64,000 nucleotides of DNA, from the NCBI GenBank assembly GCA_030295235.1, contig AP026140.1, positions 868,001 through 932,000 on the forward strand. Direction: 5' to 3'. This stretch comes from Fistulifera solaris. Lineage: Eukaryota; Bacillariophyta; Bacillariophyceae; Naviculales; Stauroneidaceae. The notes under the pieces are model-generated. The model did no database searches and had not been told where the DNA came from. It saw only the letters and a program-made list of their open reading frames with translations. Numbering within the stretch: the stretch's first letter is position 1; every line of letters begins with the position of its first letter. Position numbers and translations under genes: made by a program. Positions 23,650 to 34,259 of this stretch are shown here, piece after piece.

Positions 23650-25147
23650 TCATGCCTCTTTGTCCACTGCAACAGGATCCATTGTAGGTGACTCTTTTTC
23701 CTTGATTCCTTCTTCCCCTTCGTCCTCATCATCGTCATCGTCTTCTTCTACCTCGCCTTCGGGTAACTTTTCAGCAGCTTCTCCACCCTGCTTTGAAGCA
23801 CTTTGCTTGGCGTGATATTCTTCCATGGCCGCCTTTTGTCGTTTCGCATCCTCTTCGGCCAGTTCCTGATAATACTTACGACGTTCTTCGGTCAAACCCT
23901 TCCAACGTTCACCTACCATCCGAGCTAACGTTTGAAAGCTGATCTTGCCGTGGGTTTTGCGATGCGGTCGGCGTTTCTTTTCGGTGGCGACCAACGGGCG
24001 CAAGAAGGCTTTTGGTTTGGAGGTTCCCTCCCCTCCTTCGTCTTCATTGGTCTCACTTTGATCTTCCTTCACTTCTTTGCCTTCAATCTCTTTCAAAATG
24101 CGTTCCCGTTCTTCGGAAAAGAAAAGATTGTACGCACTGAGAGGACGTCGCGGCATGTCGGCTGGCTTCTTGCGATGCGCTCGCTTTTGTTTCTTGGCTG
24201 GTGCTTCTTCGGTATACAAGTCCAAGGGTCCAAATTTGCCGTCGGTCCGTTGCTTTTGCATTCGTTGGGACAAATCCATCATATCTTGGGTGCGGGCATC
24301 GACCAAACGTGTCGGATTGCGATCGATGCGGCCATTGAGATCGGGTACGAATTGTCGTGGCATGCTTCCACCGAGTGAGGTATCCATGACGCTTTGATTC
24401 ATGGACGCTGGATTCGTCCCCATGGTGAAACCTGGGCCTTGATATCCTCTACTTTGACGCAAACGCAAAGTTCATCGGCCAACGAATCATTGGCGACAAT
24501 GCCCGTTTGTTGCGTGCGGTTTCTTCGGGCTATTAGTAATTGCAGCAATAGCTCTTCTTCACGTTCGGATTGTGACAAAAGGATCCCTGCGTGGCCGAAC
24601 TATTTAAGGACGGAGGAAGTGGTGGCATGGGTTCGGGAGGCATCTCGACCGCACCCCCGGTGTACGCGTAATGAGGCGTTGTGGCTACCATGGGCATGTT
24701 AGTGCTACCACCACCACCCATTTGTGAAATGCGCTGACCATCGGCTGTCACATATATATTGTTGGCAAAGGGAGCATGTTCCGGGGCTCGATACGCGATG
24801 GGATAAGGATTGGGTGCCGTAGTACTGGCGATCATTCCTCCTCCCATGTGTGGTTGTTGTGTCGGATCCATCGCCATCAGACCTCCTTGCATCGTATTAC
24901 TGTGATTGGTAGTAGCCACCGTCATGCCGTACCTTCGAGGATCGTGATTGCCTAAATATTCCGTTTGCTGAAAGGCAGTTTGTGGATGATGATAAAGAAC
25001 AGGAGCGGGAGGATGATTCATCGTATTAAATACTCGTTGATTGCGATTGTATGTATGATTTTGAAACGGTGAAGAGGGTGGATTATTGCTGTTGGGCTGA
25101 TTGTATTCGTGGTGCTCAATATTCTCTGGATTTCGCGTAGGAATCAT
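23650..25147 (-). CDS. HMG-box DNA-binding protein with an interrupted box
   Basis: About 499 residues from the ATG at 25147. The first 230 residues are Asn/Pro/Met/Gln-rich and low-complexity. A helix SEREEELLLQLLIARR follows. The HMG box begins MPRRPLSAYNLFFSEERERIL near residue 330 and resumes, after about 50 charged residues, at FQTLARMVGERWKGLTEERRKYYQELAEED. The tail is strongly acidic (DDDDDEDEGEE). The protein probably bends or binds DNA in the nucleus. Two missing T/A bases (24577-24580 and 24467-24469) split the locus into two frames. The acidic tail resembles HMGB proteins. A paralogue with the same design lies at 57824-59830. Confidence 0.8.
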
Positions 25148-26773
25148 CTTGTTGTCTTTCGGTGAAATACAACGCAATTCTTTGATTTTTGTTATCAAAC
25201 AAAACAAAGAAAGCGAGAGAGATCACAATTATTGTTACGGCAAGCGATACGCGCCCTAACGTTCCTTAAGGAGTGCAACTGGAAATCGATTATTGCTGCT
25301 TCAAAAGGCAATTTCCCTTCTCAGCGCCCTCGCAAAGTCTTTCAAATTTACAGTCCCCCGTCCTTGGAGAGTTCCAGCGAACACGTTGGTTTGAAATTGC
25401 CGAATGCGGTTGCGAAGCAAAAAAAAAAGCTATACGTTTGCCTTGACTGTCACAGGTACTCTTCTGCCCCTCCAATGCGCTCCAACAGACGATTGTAGCA
25501 ACAAATCACAGAAGACAAAAGTGACAAATAAATACAATTGCGCGATCTTCTTCTTATCTATGCTCGAAGCAATCGAAACGTTCTCGAATGCAAGCCTGCC
25601 GGAAAGGGCTTCGAGGGGAGAGAGCAGCAGGAGTGTCGCGGCCCGTAGGCCGCACTATCTTGCTATACCGTTTCTACAAATGCCCTCTTCCGTTTTCGTT
25701 TACACCACGCGGTGAATGCTGACACACATAATGTATAGCCCAAGATAAGGCATATATAAGAATGACAAATATTTCTCTACACAAACGCTGAGAAAAATCA
25801 AACGCGTATACTCAAGACTTCACGTTATTTAACACCAAGAGTCCACATTTGAAATTTTGAATAACAAAATATGTAGGATTGACAAGAGCCCTCGCATGGA
25901 CTATGGAAAATATTGGATTAAATAACAGAAATACGTGACACCTTCGATTAATGCCTCCAGATGCTCGTTATAACCCCTCGATAGGTTTCAGTACACAAGA
26001 AATTACTCTCCTTTAAGATTTAGGCCCCATCTTCTCCGCTCACTATAGATTCAATACCGTTTCGTTCCCGGAGGGTCACAGTTAGCATTGTAGGAAATAA
26101 AGTTGCGCGGTACTGAAAAGAAGGGTGCGTTCCAAAGTATTAATACCGAACTTCGATGTCGCGTACAGAACACTCTCAGAAACAAAGTCGTGTGTCCAAA
26201 TTCAAAATTCGAACTTCGCACCGATCCCGGTTTTTGTATCCACGCAACAGTACAACAATGAGTGTAGAATGAGAAGCGACGTCCAGACGTCATGATAGAA
26301 TGATGGCAAATGGCGAATTCCGGATTCCAGATTCTCACTTTGCTTTTCCCAGGACTGAATGACCACGTACGACGTACGAGTCCTGATTCACGAGATTCGA
26401 ATGACGCGCTCGAGACAGCTTGAAGTCGTGCAAGCTTGACGCGTGCTGAGCACGATTTCCGCACTTTGATATGATAGTATGAAACAACCTAAAGTCGTAT
26501 ACGACGGTGTCACTACGTCGCATGGAAGTGATTGCGATACAAGACTGTACATTGACGTCAAGTGCTGCAACGTTGATGGTCATCGACAGCACGCGGCCCG
26601 CGACCTGGAGACACGCTCTTCACGAGAGACGAGAGACGATGGATGATTTTCGTTGGAGGAGAACAAAAGCGAACTCACGTTTCCCACTTCTTGAAGTCAT
26701 TGAAAGGAAAAGGCCATTGCAAATTAATACTCCGTAGACCTTTCTAATCACACAATCAATAAGAGAGAAGACA
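25148..26773. other. Longest gene-free stretch of the window
   Basis: About 1.6 kb between the HMG-box gene and the cytochrome-b5-like gene. Frames up to 137 codons occur on the minus strand (26051-26464), but their amino-acid make-up is scattered and no domain, signal peptide or intron signal supports them. I see no tRNA or long repeat. It may hold a non-coding RNA or an upstream regulatory region. Confidence 0.5.
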
Positions 26774-27319
26774 ATGAAAACAATAGAGCAGCAACCCGCT
26801 CGCATGCGTGGAATAACAATGAAAGATCGAGCGCCGTCATTGAAGGCCCTGTCGGAATTCTCGATCGAGGATGAAGGAACGGTGTGCGGCAATGCGGGTC
26901 ACAAGCCGTTGGGCTGTGATGCCTGTCAATTTTGTGAAGATCGATGCGAAGACATTACGTGTTGTGAGTGTTCCGCAAAGCAGATCAAAGAAGTCTCGCA
27001 ATGGCCTCCGTGTCAGACCTCCCGGTCGGTACCTTATTATACACGTTGCCAAGTACGGCGGCACAATCACGAAGGTTCCGCGTGGATTGTCGCCGGCGAT
27101 AACATTTATGATGTTACGGAAAGTATGCATTATCATCCCGGCGGTACGGAATGTTTGCTACGACGTGCAGGCGGGGCACGGGATTGCACGCGCGATTTTG
27201 AGTTTCATTCTCAGCGGGCGCGGAAGCAGGTGAATCGTTTGCTCATAGGCAAGCTGCGAACGTGTCCTTGTGAAGTACCGACGGTACGCCCCTCGAAAGA
27301 CTGGTGGGTGTTTTGGTAA
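26774..27319 (+). CDS. Cytochrome b5-like heme-binding protein with Cys-rich N-terminal region
   Basis: A single exon of 181 residues. Residues 37-68 are unusually Cys-rich (CGNAGHKPLGCDACQFCEDRC, then CCEC), with spacing that could bind zinc or form disulfides. The cytochrome b5 fold follows: RRHNHEGSAWIVAGDNIYDVT, then the heme-ligand HPGG near residue 120 and the second His in FEFHSQRARKQ. No C-terminal membrane anchor or signal peptide is visible, so it is probably soluble. The redox partner is unknown. No family I know combines exactly this N-terminal cluster with b5. The ATG at 26774 could be replaced by one at 26803. Confidence 0.8.
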   Translation: MKTIEQQPARMRGITMKDRAPSLKALSEFSIEDEGTVCGNAGHKPLGCDACQFCEDRCEDITCCECSAKQIKEVSQWPPCQTSRSVPYYTRCQVRRHNHEGSAWIVAGDNIYDVTESMHYHPGGTECLLRRAGGARDCTRDFEFHSQRARKQVNRLLIGKLRTCPCEVPTVRPSKDWWVFW

Positions 27320-27401
27320 CAATTTTGAAAGGAAAGCGCGGGACAGCTTTTGTAAGATTCTTGTAGAATAGGCAAAAATAATCAGGATAGACTCTTATGA
27401 C

Positions 27402-28292
27402 TTATTTGATTCGAAGTTGTTCTACAGCAATCGCCTTGACGGCCGCCTTGAGTTTAGCCCCAAGTTCTTCTTTGACTTGATCCAGGAGTTCCGCTTCGCC
27501 GGTAATACCACTTCTGCGTTTTTTCTTCTCGAATGCCGTTGGTCACTTGTTGAAAGAGCTCTTTTCAATGCCCAACTCTTCCAATACACCCGCCAGTCGT
27601 TCCAAAACGGGCGCGGCGGCGGATCCCCCCGCGGCCTGTGCTCTATTGAAATCATCAATACTTTTGAGTGGCGTCCCTTCTCCGGCTTGTTCACGCAAAT
27701 CCGTGCCCCCGAGAAACTGTTTTCCTTCCGTTTCTTTCACGGCGGTACAAATCCCCGTCATGCAACCTGGTATATTTTGAAAATCTTCCCAATCGTACGC
27801 TTTCTTTTGGGGACAACAGGACCAAAATTTGGCCGTCTCGTGAAAGACGGGAGGTGATTTGTGGTAACGACACTCCGGAAAGGGTCCCTGTTTGGGAAAT
27901 CGATTCCGACAACCAAAGTGCGTGCAGGCCACGGTATCTTGACGTTCTCGTTCCTTTGCTTCTTGGGCTTGTCGTTCTAAGACAGCCATGTCTTGTTTGG
28001 TTTGGGAGGTTCCGTGACGAATGTAGACATCGGCGCGATCGGGAATGTCATCGACGACCGTCGCATCGGAAGCGATCATCACAAACGATTGATCGGATTG
28101 CTTTAAAGCCAAATGCAACTGCGATGAATCCAACGGATTGCTACTTCCCAAGGTCCCATCATTGTAGGATTCCACAAATTGATCGAGTAATTTCGAAGAA
28201 GGACCGGTTTTCCAGGATTTGGGCAGCGTAATTTTGAGAGATTTATGCAACGCCGTGTTTTCGTTATCTTCGTAATGCAACAGGACCTTCAT
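27402..28292 (-). CDS. CHORD zinc-finger protein
   Basis: About 296 residues from the ATG at 28292. The N-terminal 110 residues are predicted globular without a recognised motif, followed by a charged helix. The CHORD domain spans residues about 132-190: CTHFGCRNRF, CRYHKSPPVFHE, KFWSCCPQKKAYDWEDFQ, PGC. CHORD proteins (RAR1, CHORDC1/melusin) are HSP90 co-chaperones. Only one CHORD is present and there is no CS domain. The last ligand pair reads GCMTGIC where GCxxGxH is usual. The C-terminus continues after two frame breaks (missing A at 27562-27565, extra A at 27519-27524) to GAKLKAAVKAIAVEQLRIK. Without repair the protein would end early at SSFNK. Confidence 0.85.
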
Positions 28293-28929
28293 AATCACTG
28301 CTGTATGTGTGTTTCTTTACTGTAAGAGCGATTTTATGGTAAGGAATGAAGTTGTTTGTCAATGTCCAGCAACAACATGAAACACTTTGTTGTGTTTTTG
28401 AAAAGCAACGCGGAAAAAATGTGCGGACATTTTCACGGCCTGACGTCCGTCCGTTTTGTGACTAACATCGAGCCGCAGAGTCGTCAAGGGAATGAATAAA
28501 AATCATCATCTTCCCGACCAAATCGTTGAACCATCTATTGCATATCTCTACCGACGACAATCTAGAATCTATCTGCTTGAGCCTCTTTTGAGACGAAGCA
28601 TTCGATTTAATGATGATTCAAATGTCCCCGAGTTGTCCTGGGACTGAAATCGAGTCCGGAAAAAAGTAATCTACACTTTAGTCGATAATACAGGGTATCC
28701 TACAATGTACTCAATAATACTTGTCGCAGCGATAAATCGGTGAGTCGAAGAGAGGCCGGCGCTCCTCACGCCGGCGTGCTTCATTTTTCTCCCCCAAACG
28801 CACGAGTGAGTCGATTATGCCAATCCTCGTCGTCGATCCAACAAAAGCAATCGATCAACCTATTCTGCGTACGCGAAAGCAACCAAATCAATGCTTGACG
28901 ACAACAACAAATAGCAATCTGCAGACAAC
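28293..28929. other. Intergenic with a dispersed repeat copy and a GC hairpin
   Basis: Divergent promoter region of the CHORD and membrane protein genes. It holds one copy of a short dispersed repeat (28642-28690) and a 7-bp perfect hairpin, GCCGGCG and CGCCGGC, at 28755-28775. No gene is seen. Confidence 0.55.
28642..28690 (+). repeat. Short dispersed repeat, copy 1
   Basis: Begins GACTGAAAT and ends TAGTCGATAA. It matches 36681-36733 with a few substitutions and small gaps, sharing the blocks GACTGAAAT, AGTCC, GGAAAA, TCTACACTTT and AGTCGATA in the same order. Confidence 0.6.
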
Positions 28930-29832
28930 ATGAACGGAGCCTCACGTGACGACGACGAAAAGCGAATTGTCGCCGCACTGGCCCTCCGATCCTTCCATTT
29001 GCCCAATTATTCCTTACTACAAGATTGGTGGCAATTTATGGTCAATCATCATCCCGTTTGGGGCATTTGTTGTCATCATCGATTGCATCCTCTCGAATTC
29101 AAAATGCGACTCTTGTATTTGGTCGGATCGGTCATGTTTGGATTGGCCGTCACCAATTGCATGTGGTTGATCTTTATTTGGGGAGAAGTCGATGAAGAAC
29201 AAGCCGTTCTTACCATTCGATTCGGTGAACAAAAATACAATGATGATCTCACTGCCGAATACAATCAACAAGAACCAGATGCGGGTTTGTTGTTTCAAAA
29301 CAACGGAGAAATAATCATTACACAGGGCATGATTCTCTTGTGGACCGTCGGAGGAACGCTGCATGCATGTTTTGATCAGACGATATGGTTCATTACGACG
29401 TGCGCTTGTTGTTTGCCCGGACAAGCTTTGGAATGTTGTCTCTTTGCCCGACAATACACGCGCATGTTGGCTGTCGTGGCGGTTGTCTTCACGACAGCCG
29501 TAGCGACGTTGGCGGTTTTGCTCCGGGCGTCCATCGAAACACCAGTGGATTCAATGAATTCCAGTGATACGAATAGTTTGGAAGAGTGGTACTCCCAAGG
29601 AAGTCAACGGATAGGGCAAATAACGCAACAATCCATTTCCGCGTACGATTTCTTATTGACGTACGGTACGGAACTCTGTCTTTCGTATTTTGTGTATTAT
29701 CCACTGTTGGGAACTCTGTTCTTTTCCGGAATACTGGGCTGCTATCGTATCCCTGTACTAGGGGGTCGACCGTACGAAGTTCAGCAAGAAGAACGCAAGA
29801 AACAACGACAGAGCTGGCGTCGGTCGTCCTAG
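28930..29832 (+). CDS. Four-span membrane protein of unknown function
   Basis: A single exon of 300 residues. A charged N-terminus is followed by hydrophobic spans near residues 60-85 (LLYLVGSVMFGLAV), 135-162, 180-200 and 240-272. The loop after the first span is acidic and Gln-rich. CACCLPGQALECC sits just after the second span and could be a palmitoylation or metal site. The C-terminus is basic (EERKKQRQSWRR), as expected for a cytosolic tail. I do not recognise the family. No signal peptide or plastid motif is seen. The frame is intact and the ATG at 28930 is the first in frame. Confidence 0.72.
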   Translation: MNGASRDDDEKRIVAALALRSFHLPNYSLLQDWWQFMVNHHPVWGICCHHRLHPLEFKMRLLYLVGSVMFGLAVTNCMWLIFIWGEVDEEQAVLTIRFGEQKYNDDLTAEYNQQEPDAGLLFQNNGEIIITQGMILLWTVGGTLHACFDQTIWFITTCACCLPGQALECCLFARQYTRMLAVVAVVFTTAVATLAVLLRASIETPVDSMNSSDTNSLEEWYSQGSQRIGQITQQSISAYDFLLTYGTELCLSYFVYYPLLGTLFFSGILGCYRIPVLGGRPYEVQQEERKKQRQSWRRSS

Positions 29833-29929
29833 CATCTGTTCTGCTTATTTAGTTGCAATTGTATAGAGACATATAGAAAAAATAGAAAGCGACTATTTCA
29901 AATCTACAATTAGTAAAAAATGCCTTTTA

Positions 29930-31003
29930 TTATGTTACAGCCGACGACCGGGCATGGGGTTCGTAGAGACGGACGATTTTCTTCGCGGCAGCGATCTCTG
30001 GATCGAGGCACGTGCGGCAATAGACCAAAAAGTCTCCAGGTATGGCTACCACGGGATCGATCCAAGGGCCCTGGCACTTGGGACAATGTGCTGACACATT
30101 CTGGACATGGGGAGGAGGTGGTAGATCGGAAGATGCTAAACGACGTTTCATGGCTTGTTGTTCCAGCCACATGACTCTCAATTGCGTCAACCAACTCACC
30201 GACACTGCCATGGACAATACAGTCAGGACAGCGTTCCGGGTCGTCTGTGATATTGGAGAAGACACGTCTTTGCTGGGCGTCGCCGGTCGATCTTGTTGCG
30301 TTTGACGTCGAACCAATGTGCCCAAACAAAGGGATACAAGATCAAAATGAAACGATTTTCCCAACAGAAATCGCCATTGACAAAAGACATTGGCCGCTTC
30401 ACTACCAACTTGTAACAATCGCACAATGATTTGTAAGATTCGACGATGCGATGGTGATAGAGACAGGAGATCGATACCCCACAGAGTCTGATCTTGTGAT
30501 ACGCCCTCCAGTTTTTCCTTCAAATACGGACCCAACGCCAAGAGAATGGCCAATCGTGTCGCATTCTTTCGATCTAACGGTACCATCCGATGCTTCCCAT
30601 CTTCTGGAAGAAGCATAGCCCGCTTAGTTCCGTAAACTGCTTCGGCGCAGGAAGCGGACGTCATTCGCAAACAACGGCGCTGAATCCAGTACAGCAACAA
30701 ACATCGCCATTCGGCATGGTAACGTTTCATGACAGCAATGAAAGCTTTCGAGTAACGTTGCATGCGAGTGACGACATAATTGTGACTGGTAGTAGTAATA
30801 GGCAGCCTTGCAGATAGTTGATGGAAGAGAGAATCATAGACAATTTTCAACGCCTCGCGTCCGGATCGTTCCGCGTCTTGTATGAATTTCATTTCCAAAA
30901 AGGAAGGCAATGCTGTATACGGATCGATGCACCATTCTTCGGCTAATAGAGCTCCGGTCGTTTTGGGTAGCAATAAATCAACAGGATCGTGCATGCTGGT
31001 CAT
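29930..31003 (-). CDS. PEX12: Peroxin 12, RING component of the peroxisomal import machinery
   Basis: 357 residues from the ATG at 31003 (MTSMHDPVDLLLPK). PSFLEM near residue 35 matches the Pex2/Pex12 N-terminal region. The diagnostic RMTSASCAEAVYGTKRAML lies near residue 110, then ALGPYLKEKLE, two membrane-embedded helical regions and LPPPPHV before the RING. The RING reads CPKC then YCRTC, one zinc site as in other PEX12 proteins. PEX12 works with PEX2 and PEX10 to ubiquitinate the receptor PEX5. The end VRLYEPH matches human IKLYSPE, but the usual HxxxxCP stretch is missing, so the RING is shorter. An upstream in-frame extension to 31084 lacks support. Confidence 0.9.
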   Translation of the reverse strand: MTSMHDPVDLLLPKTTGALLAEEWCIDPYTALPSFLEMKFIQDAERSGREALKIVYDSLFHQLSARLPITTTSHNYVVTRMQRYSKAFIAVMKRYHAEWRCLLLYWIQRRCLRMTSASCAEAVYGTKRAMLLPEDGKHRMVPLDRKNATRLAILLALGPYLKEKLEGVSQDQTLWGIDLLSLSPSHRRILQIIVRLLQVGSEAANVFCQWRFLLGKSFHFDLVSLCLGTLVRRQTQQDRPATPSKDVSSPISQTTRNAVLTVLSMAVSVSWLTQLRVMWLEQQAMKRRLASSDLPPPPHVQNVSAHCPKCQGPWIDPVVAIPGDFLVYCRTCLDPEIAAAKKIVRLYEPHARSSAVT

Positions 31004-31226
31004 TTGCAATAAATAGATTGATAGAAGGAAGCAATAAAACATACGGAGTAAAAAATAACGCGACGATAGACGCCGCGGTCGCACTCACGACTGCAATCGA
31101 ATCGGGGGTATTTTAGATGATTGCAGTTTCGACTTCTATAATCTCTTCATCTAGAAAGAAATTTACATTCCTTTCATTGTTATTAGCGATTATATTATGA
31201 TATGAATTTTAGTAGCGTTGCTTTTT

Positions 31227-34200
31227 TTATTCAATCTCCAATCCGACATTGGTACTGTGTTGACTGTTATCGATCTGCGAAGGCGGCATGCTAAAGTCCA
31301 GATAAAAGCTAGGAGCATCCAAAACTTGCGTGGAAATGTCAACATTGACGGTCGAATTACCCTCCACTTTGGCCAGCATTTCATTCGCAATTTGCAGTGT
31401 CAATGTCCCAACGTTGGCCGGAGAAAAAGCCATTTTGGCGTAATCGGCCAGAGCCATGGCCACATACGTGAAGGATGGGCGTCGATTGCTCTCTTGGTCC
31501 CAACAAGCCGCCATAATTTCTTGCAAGCGTCGTGGTGTGCTCGGCGGAATCGGTGGTCGACGGCCTTCGGCGACTGCGTACGCTGCCTGAATCGGGGTCA
31601 TCGTAGCAAAGGGGACTTCCCGGGTGATGAGTTGCCAAAGGCAAATACCAAAACTGTAGACATCTGCATTGCTCGAGTAGGACTCGTGTCGAATTACCTC
31701 AGGAGCCATGTAGCGGTACGTTCCTGTCTCTGCCGTAAGCTCTTGACCGGTGTTGGCTACCGACATGCCAAAGTCAGCGATTTTCACACGATGGTCTCTG
31801 GTAAGTAAGATATTGGAAGGTTTCAAGTCCCTATGAATAACATTTCTCGAGTGCAAATACGCCATAGCATTCGCAATATCCAACGCAATGGGCAAGTACT
31901 CATAATACCGTGAAGAGTCCGATAGTAGCGACAACAAAGAACCACCTTCACAGTATTCGTAGGCGAGACAAAAGCAGTCAGAATCTGCAGCCACACCAAC
32001 TGAATGTAAAACGAAAAAATTTGTGTCAGCTCGCGGTGTACAAGTTGCTCTCCGATACCAAACAAAGTAACGTACCTAAGTCACAAACGTTTGGGTGGCT
32101 CAATCGCGCCGCAATATCCGCTTCCCGTCGGAGCTCATCCACATAGGCTGTATTGCGTGTAGCAGGGTCCACCATGGCCACTTTCAAGGCGACCATTTTT
32201 ACTGTCTTGACAGGAAATGGACTCTCATAGAACTCACTTCGTTGCCAAGCGGCTCGGTAAATTGTACTGACTCGGCCTGCTCCAAGTGTTTCAATCAACA
32301 TGATTTCGTCAAATGGAATCAAAGGCACAGCACGAGGCTCCGCAACTTCACCACTATTGGCGTAAAAGTCGGGGACTGTTAGATAATCCAGCGTCGGATC
32401 TCCCTGTTCGTTGCCAATGTTGTCCAAATTGGATGTTCCGCGACGATTGATCATTTTCTTTCTCTGGCGCTGTTCATTTGGAACAAGAGCACTCGTCGCT
32501 TGTTCTGGAATCGAGGAACTGATATCCTCTTTGGATGACAAATGAGGTATTGATGGTACATTATCCACAAAAGATGATGACTTCATTTCCAGTCGAAAAT
32601 CCGGTAACGATGCAGCAACCCTCTTACTGGACGATAATTGCAAATCCGCACCGGGGCTGACTTCGCTACGTGCCAAGGCTTCATGTAAGGGTATAGCTGA
32701 TTCAATTTCTTGCTCCACATCTCTGCGATTTGACGCTCGTGCTGCATAATCCTGTACGTACAATGGACCACTGGGTTCCATGACCGCCGACGTGCTATTA
32801 GGAAGAATTGGCGGAGGATCATCTGCATTGTTAGCTTGAAACGTTCCGTATTCTTTCAAGAAAGCTTCGATGAGATTCGAAAGTTTGTCCAGGCGCAGTC
32901 GCCCTACCGTTTGAACCGTGAATCGATCCTGTAAAATTGGATTAGAACAAAACTTCTGCGTCAACCACGAAAAACGACACTTAGCACACCCGCACGTACC
33001 AAAACGATCCCTTCCTTGCTGAGCATGACGTCCGCATCAATGACACAGGAACCTCCCGTCGACAACAGTTTGGAAATATACTCCAACAGGCCCACTGCAT
33101 CTCGACAGGAAATAGTGACCAAACACAAAGAATGCTTCGATCCTCCCTGATGGTTCGCCACCGCCACAGCATGACTCCCCTTCACTTCATCGGGTGATAT
33201 GTTATGAATATGAACCGCCACTTTGGTGGGATCGGATCGAACGGCGGCGACGAGACGCATGTGCACCAAAACTTCCGACGGAGTATCGGCACTCAAAGCA
33301 TAACGAAACGGCAACGAAGATACAAAGTTGTAAATACTTTTCGTCACTTGCTCACGCTGTTGGTCGGCAACCTGTGCCGTATCCGTGGTGACTCCGTACG
33401 ACGAAGCCTTCAGCAGTTTGGATTCGGCAATGAAGAGTTCGGCAACCACCGTACACAAATCATCAATGACCGCTTGTGCGTGTTCGGCACGTTTCCGAAC
33501 TCGTGTTGCATTGGAAGTATCAATGTGTTTGCGGGTAGTCGAATTGACCGAAGAAGACGACAAGTCATCGGCGTTGCTGAGATTTTCGGGAAGTCCATCT
33601 TCGCGCCGCAAATTTTGTAAGCGCTCGCGCATCGACGTTTCGAGTTCCTCCTTTTCGTCAGCATGAGTGCATACGGAGAACCCGAGGGCGGTGCCAGTGT
33701 ACCGATTTCCTTACTCGACATGCATCTATGGCATGCAATAGTTGAGACCCAATGATTAAAAGTAGCACATCATTGTGATGATTCTACGTACCTTCGAACC
33801 CGATACGATTGAGCGACTGCCGCCGATACGGACGAAGGTCCTGCCTCCAAAGAATTCAAACGCGTCAATCGAAAATCCGTCGGTCGGTTTTGGAAACAAA
33901 TTGGGCGCTGAAGAACCCAGAGGTGCATCACGAATCGGCTCCGAAGCCGAATCTGCTTCATCGATGCAGGAAGACGAATGGCTGCTCAATCGACGATGGA
34001 TAGCATCTTCCGGTTGAGATAATTGTTGATTCAACAGTATGGTTAAATTGGAGGCGGGCTTTTCGGGAGTCTTGTGTGTCTTATTATTGGGCTCTCCTAT
34101 GACAGCGCGAGCGAACGGGTTATTCGGAGGAATCAACTGCAATCCGTTGACTGTCACCAGTGGCGGATTCGGACGCGTCGGTGACGAATGGAAGATATTG

Positions 34201-34259
34201 CGCTGCCGTTGCGCATTTTTCCGACTCAAGAGTCGAGCGGCGGTAGCGTCTAGACTCAT
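31227..34259 (-). CDS. Raf-like (TKL) protein kinase with N-terminal ACT domain
   Basis: Four exons (33792-34259, 32988-33709, 32076-32928, 31227-31999) give about 938 residues. The first 300 residues are mostly disordered. An ACT-like regulatory domain spans roughly 330-420 (SLCLVTISCRDAVGLLEYISKLL, then DADVMLSKEGIVLVRAG). The kinase domain starts near 610 (ETLGAGRVSTIYRA, VALKVAM). It has HRDLKPSN near 738, DFGMS, then MAPEVIRHESYSSNADVYSFG. All catalytic residues are present. The layout recalls plant STY/Raf-like ACT kinases. One A is missing in the run at 33652-33655. The exon 2 acceptor is the weakest join. It may respond to an amino-acid-like ligand, which is inference from the ACT domain. 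Confidence 0.85.

Noticed and set aside
26051-26464. A 137-codon minus-strand frame in the long spacer
   Set aside because: Composition is scattered, there is no ATG context, domain or intron signal, and overlapping frames of similar length exist on the same strand.
28755-28775. A 7-bp GC hairpin as a terminator
   Set aside because: There is no T run after it, and terminators of this type are not expected for nuclear Pol II genes. It is probably chance.
31218-31808. A 196-codon plus-strand frame opposite the kinase
   Set aside because: It is the antisense of the conserved kinase catalytic domain.
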